A stretch of DNA of 64,000 nucleotides from NCBI RefSeq assembly GCF_019468565.1, contig NZ_CP080521.1, positions 4,526,001-4,590,000 on the forward strand, given 5' to 3'. The notes under the pieces were generated by a model. The model saw only the letters and a list, made by a program, of their open reading frames with translations, searched no databases and was not told the origin of the DNA. Each line of letters begins with the position of its first letter. Positions within the stretch are counted from its first letter, which is position 1. Position numbers and translations under genes: made by a program. The stretch comes from Pseudonocardia sp. DSM 110487 (GTDB taxonomy: Bacteria; Actinomycetota; Actinomycetes; Mycobacteriales; Pseudonocardiaceae). Positions 34,119 through 43,715 of the stretch are shown here, in pieces.

Positions 34119-35669
34119 GTGCCTGCTCTTTCCCGCCGTGAGCTGCTGCGCTCGGCCGGTCTCGTCGTCGCCGGCTCGATCGTGGCCGCGTGTGCCGGCC
34201 GCCCGGCATCCGGCGGACCGGTGCAGGGCGCCGGTGGTGGTGTTCCGGCCCGTGGCGGGGTGCTCAGGGCGGCGTTCGCTGGGGCGGGGCCGTCCGAGTC
34301 GTTGAACCCGTACGCGGGCTCGACGCCCGCGGAGTTCGTCCGGTCCCGCGCCGTGTACGACGAGCTCTTCCGCATGCAGGACGGCGCCCCGGCCGGACGG
34401 CTCGCCGTCTCCGCCGAGCCCACCGCCGACGGCTCGTCGTTCGTGCTGCACCTGCGTGAGGGCGTGACCTGGCAGGACGGGTCACCGTTCGGCGCCGCCG
34501 ACGTGGCCCACACCCTGCGCTACCTGACCTCCCCGCAGCGCCCCTATCCGTCCGAGCTCTCCGCGTTCCTGGACACGGCCGCGATCGAGGTCCTCGACGC
34601 GCACACGGTGCGCGTGCCGACGCTGCGGCCGGTCGGCGACCCGCCGGTGTTGTTCGCCGGTGCGAGCGTTTCCGTCCTCAAGGACGGGACGTCGGGCTTC
34701 GAGGCCGGGCAGGTCGTCGGAACCGGGCCGTACCGGCTGGTCGCGTTCGAGGCGGGGCGGGAGGCCCGGCTGGCCCGCTTCGACGGGCACTGGGACGGCG
34801 CCCCGTACGCCGACGAGCTGGTCGTGCTGAGCCTCGACGACCCGCAGGCCCGAGTGAACGCGGTGCGGGCGGGCCAGGCCGACTTCGCGAACGACATCCC
34901 GTTCGCGCTGGCCCGAACCGGTGCCGGGGCGCCCGACCTGGAGATCCGCAGCGCGGGCGACGCCCAGCGCACCGGGTACGGCTTCGTGCTGAACACGACG
35001 CGCATACCGGTGTCCGACCCGCGGGTGCGCAGGGCGATCCGGCTGGCCGTCGATCGGCAGGCCATGGTCGACCGGGTCTTCCTCGGGTACGGCGCGGCGG
35101 CCAACGACCTGTACGGGCGCGGCGTGCGCTACTTCGCGGGTGACGTCGCGGCGCCTGCCCACGACGTCGCGCTGGCACGCACCTTGCTGGGGGAGGCCGG
35201 GGCGACCGGTGCGCCCCTCGCGATCCGCTCCGCCGAGTTCGAGACCGGGCTGAACGCGTCGGCGGAGCTGATGGCGGAGAGCCTGCGGGCGGTCGGGCTG
35301 GACGCGCGCGCCGAGCTGGTCTCGCCCGCCGAGCTGTGGACGCCGGACTCGCTCGCCGCCGCGGACCTGCTGGCGTTCCCGCTCGGCCCCTTCCCGCTGT
35401 CGGTGGTGTACGCCCGGTCGGCGGCCTACCCGTCGCTGGCGTTCGCGGACCCGCAGCTCCAGCAGGCGATCACCACCGCGCTCGCCACCACCGACGATGC
35501 GGAGCGGTCCGTGGCGTGGCGGACGGCGCAGGAGGTGATGGCCGACCGCGGCAACTGGGTGGTGTGGGGGCTTGGCGACGTGCTGAGCCTCGCCCGCGCC
35601 TCGGTCACCGGCATCGCCGTGCACGACTCGGCGAAGTACCCCTACCTCGGGAAGGCGGGTCTGGCGTGA
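34119..35669 (+). CDS. ABC transporter substrate-binding lipoprotein, SBP family 5
   Basis: 516-aa binding protein with a Tat-type leader (SRRELLRSAGLVVAGS) and lipobox VAAC, and the family-5 core (LHLREGVTWQDGSPFGAADVAHTLRYL). It is shorter than many peptide-binding relatives, as in the nickel/metallophore branch (NikA, CntA). I chose GTG 34119 because GAGG (34110-34113) is five bases upstream and the Tat motif follows directly. It heads a run of overlapped transport genes up to 43708. Confidence 0.86.
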   Translation: MPALSRRELLRSAGLVVAGSIVAACAGRPASGGPVQGAGGGVPARGGVLRAAFAGAGPSESLNPYAGSTPAEFVRSRAVYDELFRMQDGAPAGRLAVSAEPTADGSSFVLHLREGVTWQDGSPFGAADVAHTLRYLTSPQRPYPSELSAFLDTAAIEVLDAHTVRVPTLRPVGDPPVLFAGASVSVLKDGTSGFEAGQVVGTGPYRLVAFEAGREARLARFDGHWDGAPYADELVVLSLDDPQARVNAVRAGQADFANDIPFALARTGAGAPDLEIRSAGDAQRTGYGFVLNTTRIPVSDPRVRRAIRLAVDRQAMVDRVFLGYGAAANDLYGRGVRYFAGDVAAPAHDVALARTLLGEAGATGAPLAIRSAEFETGLNASAELMAESLRAVGLDARAELVSPAELWTPDSLAAADLLAFPLGPFPLSVVYARSAAYPSLAFADPQLQQAITTALATTDDAERSVAWRTAQEVMADRGNWVVWGLGDVLSLARASVTGIAVHDSAKYPYLGKAGLA

Positions 35670-36613
35670 TCCGGCTCGTCGGCGTGCGGCTGGCCGGTGT
35701 CGTCGGGCTGCTCGCCCTGCTGTCGGTGCTGGTCTTCGCCGGGGTCGACCTCCTGCCGGGAGACCCGGTGACGAGCAGGCTCGGCGCCACCGCGACACCG
35801 GAGCACATCGCGGAGGCGCAGGCGCGCGCCGGGCTCGACCACCCGCTCGCCGAGCGCTACCTGGACTGGGCGAGCGGGCTGCTGCGCGGTGACCTCGGCA
35901 CGTCCGCCACCGGGCGTGCGGTCACCGACGTGCTGTCGGATCGGGTGGCCAACTCCGCGCTGCTCGCCGGGCTGGCCCTCGCCCTGCTGGCACCGCTCTC
36001 GCTCGCGCTGGGGACGTGGGCGGGGCTGCGCGCGGGACGGCGGGGCGACCGCATCGTGACCACCGCGTCCTTGCTGCTCGTCGCGGTCCCCGAGTTCGTC
36101 ACGGCGGGCGCGCTGGTGCTCGTGTTCGCGATCGGGCTGGGCTGGCTCCCCGCCGTGTCGCTGGTGCCGGCGGGGACGAGCCCGCTCGCCGTGCCGGAGG
36201 TCCTCGTGCTGCCGGTCGTGAGCCTGCTGCTGCTCGGGCTGGCCTACGCCGTGCGCGTCATCCGGGCCGCGACGGCCGCGGCCTCACGGTCCGGGCACGT
36301 GGAGTTCGCGCGGTTGAACGGCGCGGGCCGCGGCGAGCTGCTGCGGCACGCCGTGCTTCCGGCCGTGCTGCCCGTCGCGGTGCAGGTGTGGCTGGTCACC
36401 GGTGTGGGGCTGGTCGGAGGGGCCGTGCTCGTGGAGTCGGTGTTCGGCTACCCCGGGATCGGTGCGCTGCTGGTCGGCGCTGTGCAGACCGGTGACCTGC
36501 CGATCGTGCAGGCGCTCGCGATGATCCTCGGCGCTGCGATGCTGGTGGCGCTGGTCGTGGCCGACCTCGTGGTGCGGATCGGCACCCCGACGCTCCGGAC
36601 CGGCGCGTCATGA
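35666..36613 (+). CDS. ABC transporter permease, NikB/DppB type
   Basis: 315-aa membrane protein: N-terminal helix, the LDHPLAERYLDWASGLLRGDLGTS loop, and an EAA-like loop FARLNGAGRGELLRHAVLP. It starts on GTG overlapping the binding-protein stop (GTGA). It partners the next gene. Confidence 0.88.
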   Translation: MIRLVGVRLAGVVGLLALLSVLVFAGVDLLPGDPVTSRLGATATPEHIAEAQARAGLDHPLAERYLDWASGLLRGDLGTSATGRAVTDVLSDRVANSALLAGLALALLAPLSLALGTWAGLRAGRRGDRIVTTASLLLVAVPEFVTAGALVLVFAIGLGWLPAVSLVPAGTSPLAVPEVLVLPVVSLLLLGLAYAVRVIRAATAAASRSGHVEFARLNGAGRGELLRHAVLPAVLPVAVQVWLVTGVGLVGGAVLVESVFGYPGIGALLVGAVQTGDLPIVQALAMILGAAMLVALVVADLVVRIGTPTLRTGAS

Positions 36614-37383
36614 GGCCGGCCGCGGTGGCGCTGGTGGCGCTCCTCGTGCTCGTGATCGTGGGGCCGGTGCTCGCGCCGTACTCGCCGACCGAACCGGTCG
36701 GCCCGCCGTACGCGCTGCCGGGGGAGTTCGGCCTGCTCGGTACCGACCAGCTGGGGCGCGACGTGCTCTCGCGCGTGCTCGCGGGCGGGCAGCCGGTGGT
36801 GCTGACGGGCCTCCTCGGCGCGCTCGCCGGTTCGGTGGCGGGGGCAGCGGTCGGCCTGATCGCGGCGGTCCGGGGGGTTACGGGTGCCTTCCTGATGCGC
36901 CCGCTGGACGCCGTGGCGGCGGTGCCGCCCGTGCTCGTGCTCCTGCTGGTGCTCACCGCAGTGCCGGGCCGGTCGGGCATCGTGCTGGCCGTCGCGCTGG
37001 CAGGCGCGCCGCTCGTGGCGCGGGTGACGGCGGCCGCGGCGGCGCCCGTGGTGAGCCGCGCGCACGTGGAGGCGGCGATCGCCCGCGGTGAGGGCATGGC
37101 CTGGGTGCTCGGGCGGGAGGTGCTGCCGCTGGTCGCCGGTCCGCTGGTGGCCGACGCGGGCGTCCGGTTCGTCGGCGCGGTCTACCTCGTGACGGCGGCC
37201 GGGTTCCTCGGGCTGGGCGCGGGCGCCGCGGACTGGGGGCAGCTGATCGTCGAGGCGCTGCCGGGCGCTGTGCTGCAGCCCGCGGCACTGGCCGCGCCGG
37301 TCCTGCTCGTCGCGCTGCTCGCCGTCTCGGTCAACCTCGTCGCCGACGACGTCGTGCGCCGCAGCCGGACGGTCCTCGCATGA
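36610..37383 (+). CDS. ABC transporter permease, NikC/DppC type
   Basis: 257-aa permease with GLLGTDQLGRDVLSRVLAGG, the DppC hallmark, and an EAA loop ARGEGMAWVLGREVLP. It begins with a short N-terminus and one helix (VALVALLVLVIVGPVLAPY). The start overlaps the previous stop (ATGA). Confidence 0.88.
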   Translation: MRPAAVALVALLVLVIVGPVLAPYSPTEPVGPPYALPGEFGLLGTDQLGRDVLSRVLAGGQPVVLTGLLGALAGSVAGAAVGLIAAVRGVTGAFLMRPLDAVAAVPPVLVLLLVLTAVPGRSGIVLAVALAGAPLVARVTAAAAAPVVSRAHVEAAIARGEGMAWVLGREVLPLVAGPLVADAGVRFVGAVYLVTAAGFLGLGAGAADWGQLIVEALPGAVLQPAALAAPVLLVALLAVSVNLVADDVVRRSRTVLA

Positions 37384-38879
37384 CGCTGCTGCAGGTCGAC
37401 CGGCTCGTGCTGCGCGCGGGCGGACGCCCGGTCGTGGACGGGATCGGGTTCACCGTGGAAGCGGGGGAGACGGTCGGGCTGGTCGGGCCGTCCGGTTCGG
37501 GGAAGACGACCCTGGCGCTCGCGGTGCTCGGGCACTGCCGCGAGGGCGTCACCCATGCCGGGGGCACGGTGCTGCTGGACGGCCGTCCGATGCTTCCGGT
37601 GCCGCCGCCCGGCGTGCGCGGCGGCGTCGTCGGCTACGTCGGGCAGGACCCTGGCGCATCGCTCAACCCGTTCCGCACGGTGGGCGCGAGCGTGGGTTCC
37701 CTCGCCGCGCTGGAACGGGTCGGACTCCCGGCGGCGTTCGCCGGTCGCTACCCCCACCAGCTCTCCGGTGGCCAGCAGCAGCGGGTGGCGCTGGCGATCG
37801 CGCTGGCCCGCCGCCCGCGCCTGCTCGTGCTCGACGAACCGACCAGCGGGCTCGACCTGCTGGCCACCGCCGAGATCACCGCCGAGCTGCTGCGGCTGCG
37901 GGAGGACGGGACCGCGCTGCTGTGGATCGGCCACGACCTGGCGACCCTGGCCAGTGCGGCCGACCGCCTCCTCGTCATGGCAGCGGGCCGGCTGGTGGAG
38001 GAGGGCCCGGCGCGGGAGGTCCTTGCCCACCCACGCTCCACGACAGGGCGAGCGCTGGTGTCCTCCCGTCCAACGACGTCGCCGGAAAGTGGCTTTGCCG
38101 CCACTGCGGATCCGGTGCTCACGGCCTCCGGAGTCACGGCGCGTTTCCCCGGGGGACCTCCCGTGCTGCGGGGCGTCGACCTCGAGGTCCGGGCCGGCGA
38201 GATCCTCGCCGTGCTCGGCGTCTCCGGCGTCGGCAAGACGACCCTCGCGCGCTGCCTCGCCGGCCTGCACCCTCCGGACGCGGGCGCCGTCCAGCTGGAC
38301 GGCGCCGTGCTCGCGGCCGACGTGCGCCGCCGGTCGCGCGCGGAGAAGGCGGGCGTCCAGCTCGTGGCGCAGAACCCGGCCGATGCGCTGCACCCGCGCC
38401 AGACCGTGCACACCGCGCTCGCCCGGCCGATGCGGCTGCTGCGCGGGATCACCCGCGCCGCGGAGGTGCGGGCCGAGGTCAACCGCCTGCTCGAGTCGGT
38501 CGGGCTGGAGCCGGACCACGCCGCCGCGCTGCCGGCCGAGCTGTCGGGCGGCCAGCGGCAACGGGTCGCGCTCGCGCGGGCGCTGGCCGCCGGGCCACGG
38601 GTGCTGATCTGCGACGAGGTGACGTCCTCGCTCGACACCGTGACCCAGGCGGCCGTCCTCACGCTGCTGCGCGGACTGACGGTCCCCATCGTGCTGATCA
38701 CCCACGACCCCGTGGTCGCGGCGGGCACGGCCGACCGGGTGCTCGTGCTCGCGGACGGGCGCGTCGCCACCGAGGGCCCGGTCGCCACCCTGCTGCCGCC
38801 GCCCGACCCGGCCGCCGCGCTACTGCGCCGGCTCGGCGCGCACGTCCCTGACACCGAACCCACGAGGAGGGTGCTGTGA
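37380..38879 (+). CDS. Double ABC ATPase (DppD and DppF fused)
   Basis: 499-aa protein with two complete nucleotide-binding domains, so one gene replaces the usual ATPase pair. First domain: Walker A GPSGSGKTT, signature LSGGQQQR, Walker B LLVLDEP, H-loop GHDL. Second domain from ~residue 245: Walker A GVSGVGKTT, signature LSGGQRQR, Walker B VLICDE(V), H-loop THDP. In the second Walker B region the usual P after DE is V. The start overlaps the permease gene by ATGA. Confidence 0.9.
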   Translation: MTLLQVDRLVLRAGGRPVVDGIGFTVEAGETVGLVGPSGSGKTTLALAVLGHCREGVTHAGGTVLLDGRPMLPVPPPGVRGGVVGYVGQDPGASLNPFRTVGASVGSLAALERVGLPAAFAGRYPHQLSGGQQQRVALAIALARRPRLLVLDEPTSGLDLLATAEITAELLRLREDGTALLWIGHDLATLASAADRLLVMAAGRLVEEGPAREVLAHPRSTTGRALVSSRPTTSPESGFAATADPVLTASGVTARFPGGPPVLRGVDLEVRAGEILAVLGVSGVGKTTLARCLAGLHPPDAGAVQLDGAVLAADVRRRSRAEKAGVQLVAQNPADALHPRQTVHTALARPMRLLRGITRAAEVRAEVNRLLESVGLEPDHAAALPAELSGGQRQRVALARALAAGPRVLICDEVTSSLDTVTQAAVLTLLRGLTVPIVLITHDPVVAAGTADRVLVLADGRVATEGPVATLLPPPDPAAALLRRLGAHVPDTEPTRRVL

Positions 38880-40684
38880 CCGTCACAGCCGTCCGGCCCG
38901 AGGAGGGCACATCCGTCGAGGAAGCGAGCGACCCGCCGCCGGGCGCGTCGTTGTCGGCCTTGACCGAACCGGTCCGGCCGCGGCTCGTCGCCGCCGTCGC
39001 CCTCGGCGCCGCCGGCGCGGTGCTGGGTGTCGCCGGGCTCGTCGCGCTGGCCTACGCGCTGCGCGAGCTGTTCGAGCCGGACCCGGACAGCGGTGTCGCG
39101 GTGCTGCTCCTTGTGGTCGCGACGGTCGGGGTGCTCGGCCGGTTCGGGCTGCGGGCGTGGTCGTTCCAGGCCGCCCACATGGCCGCGTTCGACCTGGAGA
39201 CCGTCCTGCGCACCCGCCTGTCGACGCACCTCGCACGGGTGTCGCTCGGCGACGTGCTGCGCCTGGGATCCGGGCCGCTCAAGAAGATCGTCCAGGACGA
39301 CGTGCGCGCCATGCACAGCGCCGTGGCGGACGCGGTGCCGCTACTGGGGTTCGCGCTGGCGCAGCCGGTCGCCGCACTCGTCGCGCTCGCCGTCGTGGAC
39401 TGGCGGATGCTCATCGCCGTCGTCGTGATCGCGCCGGTCGTGGTGGTCGCGATGCAGCTGTCGATGCGCGACTACGCGGCCGAGCGGGCCCGCTACGACC
39501 AGGCGAACGAGACGATCAACGCGGCGATGGTGGAGTTCGTGCAGGGCATGCCCGTCGTGCGCACGTTCGACGACGGCAGTACCTCGTTCCGCCGATTCGC
39601 CGATGCCGTGCACGGGTTCACCGAGGCCACCGCCAACTGGCAGCGCAAGAGCCGCACGCCGGGTGTGCTCGCGCGGATCGCGATGACGCCGGTGCCCACC
39701 CTGCTCGTCGTGCTCGCGGCCGGGATCTGGCTCGTATCGGCCGGGGTGATGGAGCCGGCCTGGCTGCTGGTGGCGCTGTTGATCGGCACCTTGCCCGTGG
39801 AGTCGATCCTGCCGCTGATGTACCTGACCAACTACGTCAACGACTCGAAGGCGGGCGCGGCCCGGATCGCCTCGGTGCTCGCGCTGCCGGAGCTGCCCGA
39901 GCCCGCGCAGCCCCGCCCGCCGGGCGACGGCTCGGTGCGCTTCCGCGGGGTCACCTTCAGCTACGGCACCGATCGGGACCGGCCTGCGCTAGACGACGTC
40001 GACCTCGAGGTGCCCGCCGGCACCGTGTGCGCGCTCGTGGGCCCGTCGGGGTCGGGGAAGTCAACGCTCGCCCGGCTCGTCGCCCGCTTCCACGACGTCG
40101 ACTCCGGATCCGTCGAGGTCGGAGGGGTCGACGTGCGCGAGATCGGCACGCCTGCCCTGTTGCGCCACGTCGCGCTCGTCTTCCAGGACCCGTTCCTGGT
40201 CGACGACACGGTGGTCGAGAACATCCGGCTCGGTCGCCCGGACGCCACCGAGGCCGAGGTGGAGGCCGCGGCCCGCGCGGCGGGCGCCCACGACTTCATC
40301 GTCTCCGAGCTGCCGGACGGCTACGCGACGCGCGTCGGCGAACGGGGCGGGCTGCTGTCGGGCGGCCAGCGCCAGCGGGTCACGATCGCACGGGCGATGC
40401 TGGTCGACGCCGCGATCGTCGTGCTCGACGAGGCCACCGCCTTCGCCGACCCGGAGACCGAGGCCGAGATCCAGGACTCGGTCGCGGCGCTCACCCGCGG
40501 CCGCACCGTGATCGTGATCGCGCATCGCCTCGCCACCGTGGCCGACGCCGACCAGATCGTGGTGCTCACCGAAGGCCGGGTGGCCGAGCGCGGCACACAC
40601 GACGAGCTGCTTGCCGCTGACGGGCGGTACGCGCGCATGTGGGAGCACCACGAGCGGGCGCGTGCTTGGGGGGTTCGATCATGA
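38876..40684 (+). CDS. ABC half transporter, exporter fold (IrtA/YbtP-like)
   Basis: 602 aa: six-helix type-IV membrane domain (roughly 35-310) and a nucleotide-binding domain with Walker A GPSGSGKST, signature LSGGQRQR, Walker B IVVLDEAT and H-loop AHRL. Although exporter-shaped, the IrtAB/YbtPQ group works as siderophore importers. It forms a pair with the next half transporter and is overlapped (GTGA) with the preceding ATPase gene. Being locked into one operon with a family-5 importer is compatible with metal-chelate uptake; drug export is the alternative. Confidence 0.85.
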   Translation: MTVTAVRPEEGTSVEEASDPPPGASLSALTEPVRPRLVAAVALGAAGAVLGVAGLVALAYALRELFEPDPDSGVAVLLLVVATVGVLGRFGLRAWSFQAAHMAAFDLETVLRTRLSTHLARVSLGDVLRLGSGPLKKIVQDDVRAMHSAVADAVPLLGFALAQPVAALVALAVVDWRMLIAVVVIAPVVVVAMQLSMRDYAAERARYDQANETINAAMVEFVQGMPVVRTFDDGSTSFRRFADAVHGFTEATANWQRKSRTPGVLARIAMTPVPTLLVVLAAGIWLVSAGVMEPAWLLVALLIGTLPVESILPLMYLTNYVNDSKAGAARIASVLALPELPEPAQPRPPGDGSVRFRGVTFSYGTDRDRPALDDVDLEVPAGTVCALVGPSGSGKSTLARLVARFHDVDSGSVEVGGVDVREIGTPALLRHVALVFQDPFLVDDTVVENIRLGRPDATEAEVEAAARAAGAHDFIVSELPDGYATRVGERGGLLSGGQRQRVTIARAMLVDAAIVVLDEATAFADPETEAEIQDSVAALTRGRTVIVIAHRLATVADADQIVVLTEGRVAERGTHDELLAADGRYARMWEHHERARAWGVRS

Positions 40685-42456
40685 GGCGGATCATCGGCTT
40701 GATGTTGCGGGTCGCCGGGCCGTACCGGGACCGGTTCGTGTCGTCCATCCGCGACTCCGTGATCGGGTCGCTCGCGCAGGCCGGCGCGTACGCCTGCATG
40801 CTGCCGATCCTCTACGAGCTGTCCCGGCCGCAGGTGGACGCGGCCGCGGCCTGGCGGTGGTTCGCGGTGTTCGCCGCCTGCTACGCCGTGGAAGCGGTGT
40901 TCCGGTGCCGCGAGATCGGCTTCCAGTACACCGAGTGGGCCCAGGTGATCGAGTCGATCCGGCTGCGCCTCGGGGACCGGTTGCGCCGCATGCCGCTGCG
41001 CGAGCTGGAACGGCGGGCCACCGGCGACCTCACCACGGTCGTCGGGGGAAACGCGGTGAACGCCGCGCTCGGCGTCTCCGCGGTCGCGCTCGTCTTCCTG
41101 CAGATGGTCACCGTCCCGGTCGTGCTGATCGTCGTGTTCCTGGCGGTCGACTGGCGGCTGGGGCTCACCCTCGCCGTCGTCACCCCACTGGCCGTTCCGT
41201 TCGTGCGACGCGTGCAGCGGATATCGGGGAGGGGGTTCCGGCGGGTGGACCAGGCCGATGCGGACGCGGCGTCGCGGATCGTCGAGTACGTCCAGGGCCT
41301 GCCGGTGTTCAAGGCCACCGGGCAGGTGGGGGAGTCGTCGGTCCGCCTGCAGCGGGCGCTCCACGAGCAGACCCGCCACCAGGCCGAGTCACAGACCCAG
41401 GCCGCGCTGCCTGCGCTCTACGCCGCGGCGGCGGTGCAAGTGGGGGTGGTCGCCGTCGCCGCCGTCGGCACGGCCCTCGTGCTGGGGGCGGACCTGACGG
41501 TGCCGGTCCTCGTCGCCGTCGTGGTCGGCGCGGTGCGTTTCGCCGAACCCCTGGCCACCGCGACGACGCTGACCGCGATGTTCGAGATCACCGACGCCGC
41601 CGTCGAGCGCGTGGTCGAGGTACTCGACACGGAGCCCATGGAAGCCGATCCTGACGCCCGGATCACCCGCTTCGACGCGGAGTTCGACCACGTCGAGTTC
41701 GCCTACACCGACGCCCCGGTATTGCGCGGCGTGTCGTTCACCGTCGCGGCGCGCAGCTTCACCGCGCTCGTCGGCCCGTCCGGCTCGGGCAAGACGACCG
41801 TGACGAAGCTGCTCACCCGCTACGCCGACCCCGACGCGGGGACCGTCCGGATCGGCGGGGTCGACCTGCGCACCGTCGATCCTTCCGAGATCTACCGACA
41901 CGTCTCCGTGGTGTTCCAGGACGTGTACCTGTTCGACGACACCATCCGCGCGAACATCGCGATGGCGCGCCCCGACGCCACGGACGCCGAGGTGGAGGCC
42001 GCGGCCCGCGCGGCCAACGTGCACGGCTTCGTGGAACGGCTGCCGCACGGCTACGACACGCGAGTCGGCGAGATCGGCGGTGCGCTGTCCGGCGGGGAGC
42101 GGCAGCGGATCTCGATCGCACGGGCGATCCTGAAGGACGCCCCGATCGTCCTGCTCGACGAGCCGACCGCGGCACTCGACACCGAGAGCGAGGTGGCGGT
42201 GCAGCAGGCGATCGACGCGCTGGTCGCCGACCGCACGGTGATCGTGATCGCGCACCGCCTGTCCACCGTGGTCGGGGCCGACCAGATCCTCGTGCTCGCC
42301 GACGGGCGGATCATCGAACGCGGCCGGCACGCGGAGCTGCTCGCCGAAGGCGGGCGGTACGCCCGGATGTGGGAGGCGCAGACCAGGGCCCGGCACTGGC
42401 GGGTCGGCGCGGAGACGGCCAGGGTGGGCAGCGACAACGGGGGCAGCGATGGATGA
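40681..42456 (+). CDS. ABC half transporter, exporter fold (IrtB/YbtQ-like)
   Basis: 591-aa partner of the previous protein, with a membrane domain (~15-300) and an NBD with Walker A GPSGSGKTT, signature LSGGERQR, Walker B IVLLDEPT and H-loop AHRL. Both partners keep the catalytic Walker B glutamate, so neither site is obviously dead. Start ATGA overlaps the previous stop; the end overlaps the MFS gene by eight bases. Confidence 0.86.
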   Translation: MRRIIGLMLRVAGPYRDRFVSSIRDSVIGSLAQAGAYACMLPILYELSRPQVDAAAAWRWFAVFAACYAVEAVFRCREIGFQYTEWAQVIESIRLRLGDRLRRMPLRELERRATGDLTTVVGGNAVNAALGVSAVALVFLQMVTVPVVLIVVFLAVDWRLGLTLAVVTPLAVPFVRRVQRISGRGFRRVDQADADAASRIVEYVQGLPVFKATGQVGESSVRLQRALHEQTRHQAESQTQAALPALYAAAAVQVGVVAVAAVGTALVLGADLTVPVLVAVVVGAVRFAEPLATATTLTAMFEITDAAVERVVEVLDTEPMEADPDARITRFDAEFDHVEFAYTDAPVLRGVSFTVAARSFTALVGPSGSGKTTVTKLLTRYADPDAGTVRIGGVDLRTVDPSEIYRHVSVVFQDVYLFDDTIRANIAMARPDATDAEVEAAARAANVHGFVERLPHGYDTRVGEIGGALSGGERQRISIARAILKDAPIVLLDEPTAALDTESEVAVQQAIDALVADRTVIVIAHRLSTVVGADQILVLADGRIIERGRHAELLAEGGRYARMWEAQTRARHWRVGAETARVGSDNGGSDG

Positions 42457-43708
42457 GCAGGAGGGTGGCGCCGGCTCGCCGGCGGACCGGCGGGTGCTGC
42501 CGCTCCTGCTCGGCGCCGTGCTCGCCGTGTTGACCGGGCAGCAGCTGCTCGGCCCGGTGCTGCCGCCGCTGTCGCGCGAGCTCGGGCTCGGCGAGGTGCA
42601 ACTCGGGTTCGTGATCACGAGCGCCGCGCTCGTGTTCACGCTGGCCAGCCTCTTCTGGGGGCGGGTGTGCGACCGGTGGGGCCAACGCCGGGTCCTGCTC
42701 ACCGGGCTCGCGCTCTGCACCGCGGGACTGACCGGGTTCGCCGCCGTCTCGGCGTGGGCGGTGGCCAGCGCGGACCCGCCGGCCGCCGCCGTCCTCACCG
42801 GGATGATCCTCATGCGGAGCGTGCTGTTCGGGTTCGGCGTCGGCGCGGTTCCGGTCGCCGCGCTCGCGTACGTCGGCGCCGTCACCGCCGGCGAGGTGGA
42901 GCGCACCCGTGCGGTGTCGACGGTCGGGGCGGCGCAGGCGCTCGCGCTGGTGCTCGGCCCCGGTGTCGGCGGCCTGCTCGCGGCCGGCACGCTGCTCGGG
43001 CCGCTCTACCTCGCGCCGGTCGTGCTGGGGATGATCACCGTGGCCGTCGCCGTGGTCCTGCCCCGCCCACCACGGTCCGCTGCCTCGCGGAGCGCGGCCC
43101 CGCCGGCCCGGACGCTGAACCCGTTCGACCCGCGGCTGCGGCGGTTCCTCGCCGTCGGGTTCATGCTCTTCCTCGCGCTCGGCACCATCCAGATGGTGCT
43201 GGGGTTCCTGTTCCAGGACCGCCTCGGCCTCGACGCAAGGGCCACCGCGGCGGTGACGGGTGGCGCGGGGTTCGCCACGGGGCTGGTGCTCGTGGCGGTG
43301 CAGGGTGGCGTCGTCCCGCGGCTGGGGTGGGGCCCGCTCCGGCTGCTGCGGGTGGGTTCCCCGGTGGCCGCGGCCGGGTTCGGCGTGGTGGCGGCAGGGC
43401 CCGATTTCTGGTCGATGACCGCGGGGATGATGGTCGTCGCGCTGGGGCTCGGGATGGCGATCCCCGGCTACACCGCGGGCCCCACGCTCGCGGTGGGACC
43501 CTCCGAGCAGGGAGCGGTCGCGGGCCTGATCAACGCCACCAACGGGACCACCTTCATCGCGGGTCCGCTCATCGGCACCGCGCTCTACGCGGTCTGGCCC
43601 GCGCTCCCGGTGGTGCTCAGCGGCGTGCTGTGCCTCGTGGCGTGCGCCCTGCTCGTCCAGCCGATCCGGCAGACCGTGCCCGGCGTGGGCGTCCCGGTAC
43701 AGGAATGA
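42449..43708 (+). CDS. Major facilitator superfamily transporter
   Basis: 419-aa protein with about 12 membrane segments. The loop 2-3 motif GRVCDRWGQRRVLLTGL is the MFS motif A. The 14-residue-spaced helices and GLINATNGTTFIAGPLIGTALY near the C-terminus match the drug:H+ antiporter-1 group. In metallophore systems (for example staphylopine CntE) such a protein exports the empty chelator; here that role is inferred from operon context. Confidence 0.85.
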   Translation: MDEQEGGAGSPADRRVLPLLLGAVLAVLTGQQLLGPVLPPLSRELGLGEVQLGFVITSAALVFTLASLFWGRVCDRWGQRRVLLTGLALCTAGLTGFAAVSAWAVASADPPAAAVLTGMILMRSVLFGFGVGAVPVAALAYVGAVTAGEVERTRAVSTVGAAQALALVLGPGVGGLLAAGTLLGPLYLAPVVLGMITVAVAVVLPRPPRSAASRSAAPPARTLNPFDPRLRRFLAVGFMLFLALGTIQMVLGFLFQDRLGLDARATAAVTGGAGFATGLVLVAVQGGVVPRLGWGPLRLLRVGSPVAAAGFGVVAAGPDFWSMTAGMMVVALGLGMAIPGYTAGPTLAVGPSEQGAVAGLINATNGTTFIAGPLIGTALYAVWPALPVVLSGVLCLVACALLVQPIRQTVPGVGVPVQE

Positions 43709-43715
43709 TGTCCCG

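Noticed and set aside
38876..42456. Calling the half transporters a multidrug exporter
   Set aside because: They are exporter-shaped, but the operon ties them to an importer. The IrtAB-like reading is kept as inference and not as a name.
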